From positions 248,001-312,000 of the forward strand of contig NZ_JAKGBW010000001.1 of NCBI RefSeq assembly GCF_021556485.1: a stretch of 64,000 nucleotides of DNA, read 5' to 3'. A program made the position numbers and the translations under genes. This document shows positions 37,335 through 47,587 of the stretch, piece after piece (position 1 is the first letter of the stretch; each line of letters opens with the position of its first letter). Below the pieces are notes generated by a model. It did not search any database and was not told where the DNA came from. It saw nothing but the letters and a program-made list of their open reading frames with translations. The DNA is from Oceanobacillus alkalisoli (lineage in GTDB: Bacteria; Bacillota; Bacilli; Bacillales; Amphibacillaceae).

Positions 37335-37427
37335 TTTTCTACCTCTTTTTTTACTGATAAGTTGTCCCTCGTGAAAAGTAGAAATGTGAATAATGATATT
37401 CATATTTCTACCTTCAAGTCTGTGTTC

Positions 37428-37667
37428 AAAAGGAGGATAAAAAGAACCGAGGTCTGCTAAATAAGCAACGTCCTGTTACAACGCCGACACTAGCACATCC
37501 TGTGCGTCGAAATTCGAGGCGGCGAAAGATCCCGGCACCGGAATGTACGTTAGTAGGTACATGAGGAGCGGAAAAGCGAGCCAACGAGCTTCCACAGGAA
37601 GTGGTGAGTACTACGTTGTCCACAGGACGTGGATGGTCTTAGTAGAACCTCCCTTTCACGAAGTGTC
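37428..37667. repeat. R5 structured repeat
   Basis: About 240 bp with inverted edges AAAGGAGG and CCTCCCTTT. It contains CAACGTCCTGTTACAACGCC and ACTAGCACATCCTGTGCG near the left, and inversely related CTACGTTGTCCACAGGACGT near the right. The module CAACGCC...ACTAGCACATCC also occurs (reverse) in R4 and, diverged, in the insertion at 22128-22192. It occupies most of the mltG-trmR gap; open frames through it look like repeat shadows. Confidence 0.6.
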
Positions 37668-37695
37668 ATTTTTACCGGACTTTTGCACAACCTCT

Positions 37696-38814
37696 TCAAT
37701 TCATATATTCATCAACGTTTTGATTATGCTCATCCAAAGTCTCTGCAAAGTGAATATTTCCCTCTTTGTCATGCAGGAAATAATAATAATCACTTTCTAC
37801 TGGGTTCAGTACCGCCTCCAATGAACTCTGGGCAAAATTACTGATTGGTCCAACTGGAAGCCCGTCCACATAATACGTATTATAGGGTGATTCAATTTCT
37901 AAATCTTCATATAGTACACGGTCTTTATGCTCTCCATGCGCATAAAGTACGGTCGGATCTGTTTGCAGCGGCATATCTGCTTCTAAACGATTATAAAATA
38001 CACCTGCTATTTCGTTACGCTGGTCCAAATGTCCGGTTTCTTTTTCAATAATGGATGCAAATGTAATAGCTTCATGTATCGTCATATCGAGTTCTTCGAT
38101 TTGCTCAAAGTGTTGGGATATGACCGTCTGGGTATGATCAAGCATCATTTCGACAATTGTCTCAATCGAGGGGTCCTCTTCATAAAAATCATACGTGATG
38201 GCAAATAAGTAACCTTCCAAAGGATAACGTATCTCTTCATTTAATATAGCTTCTGAAAGGATAAGCGGGTATTCCTCGATTAACTGTTCGATATAAGCTT
38301 CATCATTCACAGTCTCCATAAATTCTTCGCTTGTGAATGAAAATTGATTTGCATAGATTTCGGCTATCTGTTCGAGTGATAGTCCTTCTGGAATCGTTAC
38401 CCGATGCGCAGTTTCCAGTACAATTTTTCCACTTTTTAAAGATTCAATGATTTCATCCATGGACATCGATGGACTAAATGTATATTCGCCAGCCTGAAAT
38501 TCTGACTCATTATTCAATTTTATGTAGAAACGGAAAATAAGACCATTTTTAATAATGCCATTTTCTTCTAATATCGTTGCTATTGTTGAACTCGTTGAAC
38601 CAATCGGAATTTCAACAGCTATTTGTTCATCACTGTTCTCTTCGACCGGCTGTAGAGCTGATTTCACATAATAAAAACCGGCAAGCCCGCCTATAAATAA
38701 TATCAAAATTAGTAGCAGTACAACAATAAACACAATCTTACGGACCGTGCGCGCTTCTTCTCCGCGAGCATTACGGTTTTCCTTGAAGCGTTTGGTGAAT
38801 TTACCTTTGCCCAT
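37696..38814 (-). CDS. mltG: Endolytic peptidoglycan transglycosylase MltG (YceG-like)
   Basis: 372 aa. Basic cytoplasmic N-terminus, membrane segment at about 27-50 (IVFIVVLLLILILFIGGLAGF), a LysM-like subdomain (VTIPEGLSLEQIAEIYANQF), and the catalytic YceG domain with ITFASIIEKETG (catalytic Glu) and MPLQTDPTVLYAHG, NTYYVDGLPVGPISNFAQ. It cuts nascent glycan strands and sets their length. Downstream of yrzB in the same direction. Confidence 0.96.
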   Translation of the reverse strand: MGKGKFTKRFKENRNARGEEARTVRKIVFIVVLLLILILFIGGLAGFYYVKSALQPVEENSDEQIAVEIPIGSTSSTIATILEENGIIKNGLIFRFYIKLNNESEFQAGEYTFSPSMSMDEIIESLKSGKIVLETAHRVTIPEGLSLEQIAEIYANQFSFTSEEFMETVNDEAYIEQLIEEYPLILSEAILNEEIRYPLEGYLFAITYDFYEEDPSIETIVEMMLDHTQTVISQHFEQIEELDMTIHEAITFASIIEKETGHLDQRNEIAGVFYNRLEADMPLQTDPTVLYAHGEHKDRVLYEDLEIESPYNTYYVDGLPVGPISNFAQSSLEAVLNPVESDYYYFLHDKEGNIHFAETLDEHNQNVDEYMN

Positions 38815-38942
38815 GTGTTCCTCTCCCTCTTATTCGATATATTATACTATATTATGTAAAATAATAAAGTATAAAGTGAGCATTCATTCCGGACTGGCTT
38901 TATAACCAATTATCTGGTGATAAGCTTCACTTATTACAGGGA

Positions 38943-38978
38943 AAAGCTGATGTCTCCTGGAGACATCAGCTTTGATAA
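38943..38978 (-). terminator. Terminator after yrzB (end of alaS-yrzB run)
   Basis: AAAGCTGATGTCTCC pairs with GGAGACATCAGCTTT, followed by TTTTCCC on the minus strand, 6 bp beyond the yrzB stop codon. It is almost a perfect 15-bp inverted repeat with a very short loop. Confidence 0.8.
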
Positions 38979-38983
38979 GAGAT

Positions 38984-39271
38984 TTAATTTTCGTCTTCTT
39001 CCTCTGCCAATGTTGCGAGCATCTCTTCAACAATTTCCCATTCTTCATCCGATTCAATCGGAAATAGGGAGAGATCTTCCTCATCATTTTCTTTTTCTTC
39101 GTAACGGAAAGCATATACCTCCACTTCATCGTCATCTGCTTGCTCAACAGGAACGACTGCAATGTAAGATTGATCTGTATCATCTACATCGAATGTGAAT
39201 AATACTTCGAATAAATGTTCCTCTCCGTTATCATCCGGGATAATAATTCGCTCTTTTTCTTCTAAGCTCAT
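38984..39271 (-). CDS. yrzB: DUF1292 protein YrzB
   Basis: 95 aa from the ATG at 39271 (AGAGGTGA 4 bp upstream); the longer frame overlaps ruvX. Highly acidic: MSLEEKERIIIPDDNGEEHL, FEVLFTFDVDDTDQSYIAVV, EVEVYAFRYEEKENDEEDL. A family of unknown function, nearly always encoded after ruvX and yrzL. Confidence 0.92.
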   Translation of the reverse strand: MSLEEKERIIIPDDNGEEHLFEVLFTFDVDDTDQSYIAVVPVEQADDDEVEVYAFRYEEKENDEEDLSLFPIESDEEWEIVEEMLATLAEEEDEN

Positions 39272-39284
39272 GAGGTCACCTCTT

Positions 39285-39698
39285 TTATTTTTGATCCAGA
39301 TAGCCTTGTAAAATAATAACAGCAGCCATCTTATCAATCACTTTCTTTCGTTTTTTTCTGCTCATATCTGCTTCTAATAAAATCCGTTCCGCAGCGGCAG
39401 TTGTTAAGCGTTCGTCCCAAAGAACATAAGGCAATTGGAATTTTTTTTCAAAATGTGCGGCGAAACGCTGGGAAGCTTCCCCCCGTTCACCGATTGTACC
39501 ATTCATGTTCTTCGGTAAACCAATGATAGCTTTCCCTATATCGTGTTCGTCTATAATTTTTTTTAATTCATCATCTGCAGAATGGAGATCTGACTCATTC
39601 CAATGAATCGTTGTTATCCCTTGTGCTGTCCAGCCAAGTACGTCACTGACAGCAACACCGATTGTTTTTGATCCTACATCCAGTCCAATAATTTTCAT
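39285..39698 (-). CDS. ruvX: Putative pre-16S rRNA nuclease RuvX/YqgF
   Basis: 137 aa, RNase H-like fold: [19 protein letters not shown] with catalytic Asp, [16 protein letters not shown], and [20 protein letters not shown] with an acidic pair. Implicated in 5' processing of 16S rRNA (earlier called Holliday junction resolvase-like). Position between yrzL (adjacent) and yrzB is conserved across Firmicutes. Confidence 0.95.
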   Translation of the reverse strand: MKIIGLDVGSKTIGVAVSDVLGWTAQGITTIHWNESDLHSADDELKKIIDEHDIGKAIIGLPKNMNGTIGERGEASQRFAAHFEKKFQLPYVLWDERLTTAAAERILLEADMSRKKRKKVIDKMAAVIILQGYLDQK

Positions 39699-39965
39699 TT
39701 AGTTATTTTGATTTTCCTTTAAATAATATTTTACTAATTCTTCAATCACTTCATCACGTTCCACTTTACGGATTAGATTTCTCGCATCTTTATGCCTTGG
39801 GATATAAGCAGGGTCACCGGATAATAAATAACCTACAATCTGATTAATCGGATTGTATCCTTTTTCCTGTAATGCTTCATGCACGGTAAAAAGGATTGTT
39901 TTTATATCGCGATCAAACGGCTCCTCTGAAAAATTAAACTTCATTGTCTTATCAATTGAACTCAT
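39699..39965 (-). CDS. yrzL: IreB-family regulatory phosphoprotein YrzL
   Basis: 88 aa: [60 protein letters not shown]. These are the DUF965/IreB hallmarks. In Enterococcus IreB is phosphorylated by the Ser/Thr kinase IreK in the conserved N-terminal region that here contains T and S residues. Directly abuts ruvX (ATG immediately after). Confidence 0.93.
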   Translation of the reverse strand: MSSIDKTMKFNFSEEPFDRDIKTILFTVHEALQEKGYNPINQIVGYLLSGDPAYIPRHKDARNLIRKVERDEVIEELVKYYLKENQNN

Positions 39966-40048
39966 TGTGACACCTCATTCCAAGTATTCGCGCACTCTCC
40001 ATCTATATAGAATCATTATAACCTTTTCAATGAATTGTTACAAATTAC

Positions 40049-42694
40049 TTACTGATTGATTGCTTTCTTTACAAAAGCTTGTGCGGATAGAAGAGCATCT
40101 TGAATCTTGGACGGCTCACTCCCCCCTGCCTGGGCCATGTCCGGACGCCCTCCTCCTCCGCCGCCGCATATTGTAGCAGCTTCTTTTATTAATTTACCTG
40201 CATGTATACCTTTTTCGACAAGATCTTTGGAAACTCCTGCTGCAAGCTGAACTTTTCCATTATTTTCTGTCGCAAGTAAAATAACTGCGGAATCAAGTTT
40301 TTGTTTCAAATCATCTACCATATTACGAAGTTGATTCATATCCTTTACATTAACATGTTCTGCAAGCACAGGGATGCCAGCCACATCTTCCACTTGCTCT
40401 AATATAGAAGAAGCCTCTACGTTTGCGATTTTCATGCTAAGAGATTCGTTTTCTTTTTGCAAGTCCCGTACTTCTTGTTGTAATAATTGTACTTTTTCTG
40501 TTATTTGCTGATCATCATTTGCTTTTACGAGACTGAATACTTGTTTTAAGATTTTCATTTTCCCGTTTAAAAATTCATAGGCTTTCTTGCTTGTGACAGC
40601 TTCAATCCTTCTTGTACCTGCGCCGATTCCACCTTCTGATACGAGTTTAAACAATCCAATTTCGGAAGTGTTGCGGACGTGGCAACCACCACATAATTCG
40701 ACACTGTAATCACCGATTTGCACGACCCGAACAATATCACCATATTTCTCACCAAATAATGCCATTGCCCCTGTTTCCTTCGCTTTGTCGAACTCCTGGT
40801 AGTCAATGGCCAGGTCAATCGATTCCCAAATCTTCTCGTTCACAATCGCTTCGATATTCTGGAGTTCCTCTTCAGTAAGTGCAGAGAAGTGCGTGAAGTC
40901 AAATCGTAAACGATCTGGTGTAACAAGTGAACCTGCTTGATTAACATGTTTACCAAGTACATCCTTCAGTGCCTGGTGCAGAATGTGGGTTGCTGTATGG
41001 TTTTTAATAACTGCATTACGGAAAGCATTTTCGACAATTGCTTGAACTTCCTCCCCTTTATGGAACTCTCCGCTTTTCACTGTCACTTTATGGACATGCA
41101 AGCCTTGTGGTGATTTTTGCACGTCTTCCACATAAGCGGTGGCATGTTCCGTGTAAATCCAGCCTGTATCGGCTATTTGTCCGCCGCTTTCAGCGTAAAA
41201 GGGTGTTTCTTTTAAGAAAAGGAATATTTCATCGTTTTCCTTTGCCACTGGCTTTTCCTCACCTGCATGAAGAAGGGCTGTAATAGTTGTCGTTGTTTCC
41301 AATGTGTCGTAACCGATAAACCGATCTTCCAAATCAAGTTCGCTTAATGTCGTATCTTGCACCTGCATGGAATCGACTTTTTGCCTTGCATTCCTTGCCC
41401 GTTCTTTCTGTTTCTCCATTTCAACTTCGAATCCTTGTTCATCAATGGTAAATCCATGTTCTTCCACATATTCAGCTGTGAGTTCTTTTGGAAATCCATA
41501 CGTATCATATAATTTAAATACTGCTTCTCCAGGAAATACTTTATTTCCAGCTTCTTCTTCCCGTTTAATAATTAAAGTTAATATTTCCAATCCGTCGTTC
41601 AGTGTTTCGTGGAAACGCTCTTCTTCAGAACGGATAATTTTGGCGACATGTTCTTTCTGTTCTGCTACTTGCGGGTAAAAGTCTTTCATAATTCCTCCGA
41701 CAATATCGACCAATTCATATAAAAATGGTTTGTCGAGACCTATATCCTTGGAAAAACGGATTGCTCTACGAATCAGTCTTCTTAAAACATAACCACGGCC
41801 TTCATTGGATGGAAGCGCACCGTCAGCAATCGCAAAGCTAACCGTCCGGATATGGTCCGCAATTACTTTAAATGCAATCGTCTGTTTATCATCTGCACCA
41901 TATTTCACTTGGGCTATTTGCTCTGTCTTTTCTATTATCGGCATAAATAGATCCGTTTCAAAGTTTGTCGGCACATTCTGAATAATAGACATGAGACGTT
42001 CAAGTCCCATCCCGGTATCAATATTTTTCTTCGGCAGCGGCGTGTACGTATCGTCCGCATTATGATTGAATTGAGAGAATACCAAGTTCCAAATTTCAAG
42101 ATAACGGGCGTTTTCTCCTCCCGGAAATAGTTCCGGATCATTTGGGTCATTCCCGTACTGTTCGCCACGATCGTAAAAGATTTCCGTATTCGGTCCACTT
42201 GGGCCTTCACCGATATCCCAGAAGTTTTCCTCGAGCCGGATAATCCGTTCCTGTGGTAATTTAATTTCTTTTAACCAAATATCATAAGCTTCATCATCTT
42301 CCGGATGGACCGTAACCGATAGCACCTCCGGATTGAATCCGAGCCATTTATCGCTCGTTAAAAACTCCCAAGCCCAATGGATGGCTTGCTTTTTGAAATA
42401 ATCACCGATGGAAAAATTACCGAGCATTTCAAAGAACGTATGATGCCTAGCGGTATAGCCGACATTTTCAATATCATTTGTCCGGATCGCTTTCTGTGCG
42501 TTTACAATCCGCGGATTATCCGGAATAACCCTACCGTCAAAGTATTTCTTTAACGTAGCGACCCCACTGTTGATCCATAAAAGGCTCGGGTCGTCTTTCG
42601 GAACGAGTGACGCGCTTGGCTCAACTTTATGGTCTTTCTCTTTAAAAAAATCGAGAAATAGTTGTCTTACTTCAGCTGAATTTAATTTTTTCAT
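40049..42694 (-). CDS. alaS: Alanine-tRNA ligase
   Basis: 881 aa, full length. Catalytic domain ([40 protein letters not shown]), editing domain with zinc residues [13 protein letters not shown] and [15 protein letters not shown], a coiled coil, and a C-Ala domain with glycine-rich [15 protein letters not shown]. It charges tRNA-Ala and hydrolyses Ser/Gly-tRNA-Ala. Controlled by an alanine T-box leader. A 206-bp R4 repeat lies in the leader between the T-box terminator and the ribosome site. Confidence 0.98.
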   Translation of the reverse strand: MKKLNSAEVRQLFLDFFKEKDHKVEPSASLVPKDDPSLLWINSGVATLKKYFDGRVIPDNPRIVNAQKAIRTNDIENVGYTARHHTFFEMLGNFSIGDYFKKQAIHWAWEFLTSDKWLGFNPEVLSVTVHPEDDEAYDIWLKEIKLPQERIIRLEENFWDIGEGPSGPNTEIFYDRGEQYGNDPNDPELFPGGENARYLEIWNLVFSQFNHNADDTYTPLPKKNIDTGMGLERLMSIIQNVPTNFETDLFMPIIEKTEQIAQVKYGADDKQTIAFKVIADHIRTVSFAIADGALPSNEGRGYVLRRLIRRAIRFSKDIGLDKPFLYELVDIVGGIMKDFYPQVAEQKEHVAKIIRSEEERFHETLNDGLEILTLIIKREEEAGNKVFPGEAVFKLYDTYGFPKELTAEYVEEHGFTIDEQGFEVEMEKQKERARNARQKVDSMQVQDTTLSELDLEDRFIGYDTLETTTTITALLHAGEEKPVAKENDEIFLFLKETPFYAESGGQIADTGWIYTEHATAYVEDVQKSPQGLHVHKVTVKSGEFHKGEEVQAIVENAFRNAVIKNHTATHILHQALKDVLGKHVNQAGSLVTPDRLRFDFTHFSALTEEELQNIEAIVNEKIWESIDLAIDYQEFDKAKETGAMALFGEKYGDIVRVVQIGDYSVELCGGCHVRNTSEIGLFKLVSEGGIGAGTRRIEAVTSKKAYEFLNGKMKILKQVFSLVKANDDQQITEKVQLLQQEVRDLQKENESLSMKIANVEASSILEQVEDVAGIPVLAEHVNVKDMNQLRNMVDDLKQKLDSAVILLATENNGKVQLAAGVSKDLVEKGIHAGKLIKEAATICGGGGGGRPDMAQAGGSEPSKIQDALLSAQAFVKKAINQ

Positions 42695-42751
42695 TTTTAT
42701 CCTCCTCGGTTAGGTGGGACAGTTGCTCTGACCCCTTGTCCCAGTTTTTTT

Positions 42752-42957
42752 CAACTCACTGTCGTCGCCTGAGTTTCCTTTATCTCCATTCCGGTAAAAA
42801 GGAGGTTCGATTAAGTTCGCCCCTTCCTGGGGCAACATCGAACTACCTCCTATCCTGGGAGACACAGTTTGTACGTTGCTGCGACTACTGGATGTGCTAG
42901 TACAGGCGTTGCGAAGACGATTGTGTACTTAGCCTGTAAGGGCGCTTCCGCCTTTGT
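42752..42957. repeat. R4 repeat, copy b (inside the alaS leader)
   Basis: 206 bp nearly identical to 9703-9907 in the same orientation. It sits between the T-box terminator and the alaS start, so it would be transcribed as part of every alaS message. A further short hairpin (GGGACAG...CTTGTCCC, 42717-42742) separates it from alaS. Confidence 0.86.
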
Positions 42958-42960
42958 TCA

Positions 42961-43198
42961 TACAAAAAAATCTCCTCTCTGCTGATGCAGGGACGAGATT
43001 GTTCGCGGTACCACCCTAGTTGTGAATAGTCTTCTATTCACCTCTTGTGCATGTTAACGGTTTGATACCGACGGGGATTAGCCGTACTCTAGTGTAGCAT
43101 TCCATGATTCGATGTGAGGATTTTCTCAGCTTTAAAATCCCTTTCTGTCACACGAGCTTCATGTACTCGGCACTTTCAACATTTTTAATTATTCATCT
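42961..43198 (-). promoter_or_regulatory. T-box riboswitch, alanine specific (alaS leader)
   Basis: On the minus strand the T-box sequence AGGGTGGTACCGCG (43003-43016 region) is followed by a terminator in which AATCTC...CTGC pairs with GCAG...GAGATT ahead of seven T (42964-43000). The stem I loop carries GAATGCTACAC with a GCU alanine specifier (43096-43098). Uncharged tRNA-Ala would pair with UGGU and favour the antiterminator. Confidence 0.92.
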
Positions 43199-43204
43199 AG
43201 CGTT

Positions 43205-43233
43205 AGTATAGATAAATATTCCCTGCTTGTCAA
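43205..43233 (-). promoter_or_regulatory. Sigma-A promoter of alaS leader
   Basis: TTGACA, 17 bp, TATACT on the minus strand: near consensus. The -35 directly abuts the stop codon of the upstream permease gene. Confidence 0.9.
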
Positions 43234-44313
43234 TTAGTTATCAGTGGATAATAGATATGGCAAGTGTTTGACAATTACTTTTAAAATAGCTGCTACTGGA
43301 ACAGCGATGATCATTCCAATGATCCCGAATAATTGTCCGCCTAACAATAATGCAAAAATAATCATTACCGGATGAATCCGTATATTCTTACCCATAATAA
43401 ATGGTGAAAGGAAATTCCCTTCTATTATCTGAACGATGAATAGCACAATGACTACATAGAGTGCATGTAATGGAGATATTGTATAAGCAATCATCACTGC
43501 TGGCACTGCACCAATAATTGGACCGAAATAAGGAATAATATTCGTTAAGCCAATCAAAATAGCGAGTAAGAGTGCATAAGGAACTTGTAAAAACTTGAAA
43601 GCTAAAAGCGTCATGAGGGCGACAATCGAGCTGACAAAAAATAATCCTCTTAAATACCCACCTAGACTTTTATCGATTGCAAGTACCATTCTCTTCACTC
43701 TTGTGTGCAGCCTGACTGGGATAAACCTTTTTATCAAATGTTTCATTCCTTGATAGTCCTTTATGTAATAAAAGACGAGCACAGGAATAACTGTAACTAT
43801 AAGAATCATATCAAAGAAATGGGTGAATCCATTGACTAGGCGTGACACGAGCTGATCCAGCGTATCTTCCAAGCGGATAATCAATTCATCAATTCTGTCG
43901 TGAAAGGTCTCCGGCAGAAATGAAGTATAGCTGTAAATGTAGTTAATCGATGATTCATACATATTTACAAACTGTGGGATGTTTTCAATCAAATCATTCA
44001 TTTGCTGGATAACGAGCGGATAGACACGGTAAAGTAAAAAGGCAGCTCCACCGAAAAAAAGGATATAAATAATCAGAACGGCGAGTCCTTTATGAATCTG
44101 TTGCCTGTCCAGAAAATTAATAATCGGGTACAATAAATAAGCGATGAATCCTGCGATAATAAATGGCAAAAAAAGCTGCCATAAAAAGGAAAAAACCTCC
44201 TTAAAGTAAGGATAGGTTATCCATAATAAAAATAAAAAGACTAAAGCAAGGATTCCGAGTAAAAGTATATATAATAGTTTCTTTCCATTCCACCTCTCAA
44301 GCAACTGCAACAC
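43234..44313 (-). CDS. yrrI: AI-2E family transporter (YrrI-like permease)
   Basis: 359 aa with about 7-8 hydrophobic segments: an N-terminal pair (LLYILLLGILALVFLFLLWI, then FIIAGFIAYLLYPIINFLD), a mid-section amphipathic stretch (IPQFVNMYESSINYIYSY) and C-terminal helices with GLTNIIPYFGPIIGAVPAV, the family signature. Members export small molecules or ions; AI-2 transport is shown for only some. The start is uncertain: the GTG at 44313 overlaps a GAGGTG site and TTG codons follow. Neighbour of alaS as in B. subtilis. Confidence 0.88.
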   Translation of the reverse strand: MLQLLERWNGKKLLYILLLGILALVFLFLLWITYPYFKEVFSFLWQLFLPFIIAGFIAYLLYPIINFLDRQQIHKGLAVLIIYILFFGGAAFLLYRVYPLVIQQMNDLIENIPQFVNMYESSINYIYSYTSFLPETFHDRIDELIIRLEDTLDQLVSRLVNGFTHFFDMILIVTVIPVLVFYYIKDYQGMKHLIKRFIPVRLHTRVKRMVLAIDKSLGGYLRGLFFVSSIVALMTLLAFKFLQVPYALLLAILIGLTNIIPYFGPIIGAVPAVMIAYTISPLHALYVVIVLFIVQIIEGNFLSPFIMGKNIRIHPVMIIFALLLGGQLFGIIGMIIAVPVAAILKVIVKHLPYLLSTDN

Positions 44314-44334
44314 CTCGTGTTATATTTGCATTTC

Positions 44335-44541
44335 TTATGACAGTAGCTTATCTTCCGCAACCGTTCTCTCTTCCTCTGAAAACAAGTCATTCAGCGGACT
44401 TAAACTGCCATCTGCTTCGATTTGGTGAATATGGAATTTATCCTTTTTAACTGCTAACTCCAAATAACAAGACCAGCAATAATACAATTGGACTCCTATT
44501 TTTCCAAGATTTTTCCCTTTACAATTTGGACACTGCATCAT
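44335..44541 (-). CDS. Small zinc-ribbon protein, unknown function
   Basis: 68 aa: MMQCPNCKGKNLGKIGVQLY with CPNC, then YCWSCYLELAVKKDK with CWSC, giving a four-cysteine zinc ribbon in the first 30 residues. The C-terminal half is acidic (LNDLFSEEERTVAEDKL). AGGAGATG lies ahead of two adjacent ATGs. It is co-directional with recD2 (67 bp upstream) and the permease gene (21 bp downstream). I do not know its function. Confidence 0.78.
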   Translation of the reverse strand: MMQCPNCKGKNLGKIGVQLYYCWSCYLELAVKKDKFHIHQIEADGSLSPLNDLFSEEERTVAEDKLLS

Positions 44542-44608
44542 GTGATCATCTCCTGGCTATAATTTCTATTTATAGCCTAGCCGAAAGAGAAAACGAATAT
44601 ACTTCCAT

Positions 44609-46921
44609 TTACATAAAATCATAGGGATTCAGTTCTTTTTCTTCAGCCGAGATTGAAATCGGTAATTCTTGTACTTCTTCTATTCTGCTCTCCAGCCGCT
44701 CAATTAGAGAGGTGTAGCGCTGATTCGTGTCCATCGTCGTAACGCCACGCAAGAAAGCAGACATATCTCCGCATATAATAAGAGATTCTTTACTTCTCGT
44801 TATAGCTGTATATAATAAGTTCTTCCGAAGCATCCGGTAGTACGAAGGTATGACCGGTAATAGAATGATTGGAAATTCACTTCCCTGGGATTTATGAATG
44901 GAGATACAATAAGCGTGCATGAAATTCCCGAAATCCTGCCGCTCATATACAATTTCCTTTTCCTCAAAAGCGATAACGATTTGTTCTTTCTTCTCTTTAT
45001 TTTCTTTAGCGAAAAAGATGGCGACAATTTCCCCGATATCTCCATTAAACACCCCGTCTTCCGGCTGGTTGACTAATTGAATCACCCTGTCGCCGACCCG
45101 GTAATTCACGTCCATCACTTTCATTTCACGTGTTTTATCTGTTTTCGGGTTTAATAGTTGTTGGATTTCTTCATTAATCCGATTAATTCCTGCTTCTGTT
45201 TTGTAAATTGGAGCAAGAACTTGAATATCATTTGTATCGATTCCTTTTTCGATCGCATGTTTAAATATAATCGTGATCGCTTCAACAATTTGCCGGTTAT
45301 TTGCTGGGATAAAACTGAAATCATTCGCTTTTTGCAGTGACGCCTCTGTTATCTCGTTATTTTTAATTTCATGAGCGAGTTCAATGATTTTAGAACCTTC
45401 TTTTTGGCGGTATACTTCATACAGCCTCACGATAGGCATTTTACCGCTTGAAAGTAAATCGGATAGTACTTGACCAGGTCCGACAGATGGCAGCTGGTCT
45501 TCATCTCCAACTAATAATACTTGCATATCATCCGGGATTGCTTTAAACAAATGATTAGCAAGCCAAATGTCGACCATTGAAAATTCATCGACAATCAGAA
45601 ATTTTCCTGACAAACGTTCCTGTTCATTTTTTTCGAAACCGTCATTTCCATTCCAACCAAGCAACCGGTGAATGGTTGAAGCAGGTAGTCCAGTCGATTC
45701 ACTTAATCGCTTAGCAGCCCGACCTGTTGGAGCTGTGAGCACGAAAGGAAATTCCGACTTTTTTTCATAATCATCAACATCAAGGGAGTGATCATGGATT
45801 GTTGCGTAAGCCTTCACGATTCCTTTTATTACGGTTGTTTTTCCTGTACCTGGTCCACCGGTAAGAATCATCACTCTGGATTGTAATGCTTTTTCAATTG
45901 CATCAAATTGTTCTTTCCCATAGCTCAGTATTTCTTCTTCTTCAATTTCTCCCGTTATCTTCATTAACTCTGCTAATGTTGTCTCGTTTTCAATTTCTTT
46001 ACTCATCACTCTGCTAATGTGCGATGCAAAACCATCTTCTGCATAATACAGTGAAGGCAAATATATATTTCCTTCATTTATAATCACTTTCTTTTGCGTA
46101 TTCAATTCTTCCAATCGATCTTGAATGATTTGTTCTGTTAATTCAAATCCCAGTACTTGAATCATTTCCTGTACGCACTGGTCATATGGTAAATAGACAT
46201 GGCCGTCTTGCATACTTTTTTGTAAAACAAAAATACAGCCTGCACCAATCCGGTTTGGATGATCGGGTGATAAGCCGTTCATCCTTGCAATCCGGTCAGC
46301 GGACTGAAAACCAAAGCCTTCGATATCAAAAACGAATTGATACGGATCTTCATATAACTTATGTACAGCTTCCTCTTTATATTGCTGATAAATTCGCTGC
46401 GCCATTTTAAGAGTGATTTGGTAGCTTGAAAGGGTGATTGCAATCCGTTCAAAGCCTTGATGTTCTTCCAAACTCTTATGTAATTGTTCTCTTGTTTGTT
46501 TTTTAAGACCCGGAATTCCGTCCAGGCATTCCGGGTTTTCTAAAATATGGGAGATGGCGTTCATTCCTAATTTATCAACGATGCGAGTAGCTGTTTTTTC
46601 ACCAATCGCATAAAACAAATCACTGGACAAATAGGAAATCAAGCCTTCCTTCGTATCTGGGATATAGGTTTGATAGGATTCAACGCGGTACTGGATTCCG
46701 AACTTTTGGTGATGTTCGAAGACGCCGTAGAAATAATAGGAATGCTCTTCTGTCAGCTGAGAGAAATAACCTTTAGCAACAATCTCTCTCTCTTCATATT
46801 CTTCGTTCGTATCCTCTATTTTAACTTTTATGATTGCAAAATTCTCATCTTCATTTTGAAAAATCGTATAAAGAAGGGTGCCGCGAATATATCCTTTTTC
46901 ATTTCGTTGCTTATCTTCCAT
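44609..46921 (-). CDS. recD2: ATP-dependent DNA helicase RecD2
   Basis: 770 aa. The long N-terminal extension typical of RecD2 contains helix-hairpin-helix-like repeats (DGIPGLKKQTREQLHKSL, FDIEGFGFQSADRIARM). The SF1B motor has Walker A LTGGPGTGKTTVIKGI near 345, Walker B FLIVDEFSMVDI, LLVGDEDQLPSVGPGQ, and C-terminal GDRVIQLVNQPEDGVFNGD and YCISIHKSQGSEFPIILLP. A 5'-3' helicase acting in DNA repair without RecBC. In B. subtilis it is next to yrrB and mnmA; here an R1 element separates it from yrrB. Confidence 0.97.
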   Translation of the reverse strand: MEDKQRNEKGYIRGTLLYTIFQNEDENFAIIKVKIEDTNEEYEEREIVAKGYFSQLTEEHSYYFYGVFEHHQKFGIQYRVESYQTYIPDTKEGLISYLSSDLFYAIGEKTATRIVDKLGMNAISHILENPECLDGIPGLKKQTREQLHKSLEEHQGFERIAITLSSYQITLKMAQRIYQQYKEEAVHKLYEDPYQFVFDIEGFGFQSADRIARMNGLSPDHPNRIGAGCIFVLQKSMQDGHVYLPYDQCVQEMIQVLGFELTEQIIQDRLEELNTQKKVIINEGNIYLPSLYYAEDGFASHISRVMSKEIENETTLAELMKITGEIEEEEILSYGKEQFDAIEKALQSRVMILTGGPGTGKTTVIKGIVKAYATIHDHSLDVDDYEKKSEFPFVLTAPTGRAAKRLSESTGLPASTIHRLLGWNGNDGFEKNEQERLSGKFLIVDEFSMVDIWLANHLFKAIPDDMQVLLVGDEDQLPSVGPGQVLSDLLSSGKMPIVRLYEVYRQKEGSKIIELAHEIKNNEITEASLQKANDFSFIPANNRQIVEAITIIFKHAIEKGIDTNDIQVLAPIYKTEAGINRINEEIQQLLNPKTDKTREMKVMDVNYRVGDRVIQLVNQPEDGVFNGDIGEIVAIFFAKENKEKKEQIVIAFEEKEIVYERQDFGNFMHAYCISIHKSQGSEFPIILLPVIPSYYRMLRKNLLYTAITRSKESLIICGDMSAFLRGVTTMDTNQRYTSLIERLESRIEEVQELPISISAEEKELNPYDFM

Positions 46922-47037
46922 ACTTAAACACGCTCGTTTCGTTCTTTATTGACTCAACTTTCGCAGCCTGAAACAGTTAACTAGGCCTGAACCACTCAAG
47001 AAACCCGAAATCCACTGACCCATAACCCGCATATTCC

Positions 47038-47478
47038 TTTCATTCAGCGTAAGTGATTTGCGCATTCTCTAGACTGGAGTTATAATTTCCGTTCAGTTTC
47101 CCGGTGGACGGATGCGCATCCTTAGGCACTGCTAGAGCTCCTCGGGCTGAGCACTAAGGGGTCTCCAGACTCGTGCTGTTCCCGCATGAGTCACCGTCCA
47201 CCGGGCAACTGAACTGGTAGAGATGATTATTTTAAATATAAATTATTCCGTCACGATAAGGATTATACTTTTCCAGTACACTAAACAGTGATCCTAATAT
47301 GGTCTTTCCTGGTAGCAGTCCAGACACCTCGAGACTCCTGCGGGGGGATAGGCCTGGCGAGACCCCGCAGCGCGATAGCGCGAGGAGGCTTGCCGGCCGC
47401 TCAGCAGGTGCGAGAGGTGTCTGGACTGCGGACCTTCAGAAGAGAGTTTCGGTTTCGGACACTTACGCTGAATGAAAA
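47038..47478 (+). repeat. R1 element, copy D
   Basis: About 440 bp with ends TTTCATTCAGCGTAAGTG and CACTTACGCTGAATGAAAA. Two internal palindromes as in copies A and B (GTCCACCGGGCAACTGAAC; CAGTCCAGACACCTCGAG with GAGGTGTCTGGACTG). It fills the recD2-yrrB gap. Internal loops differ from copy A. Confidence 0.85.
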
Positions 47479-47587
47479 CTGTAGTTTATCTATCTGTTAA
47501 AATCACGTCTAACCCTCTTCTTCTCCGACTATTGGGGCTTGTTAGAATTGAACTGCTTTGCTTTGTTTTTTTTAGGAAAAATGTTGA

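Noticed and set aside
37543-38051. Three plus-strand open frames of 68-93 aa
   Set aside because: They cover R5 and the antisense of mltG; no ribosome sites.
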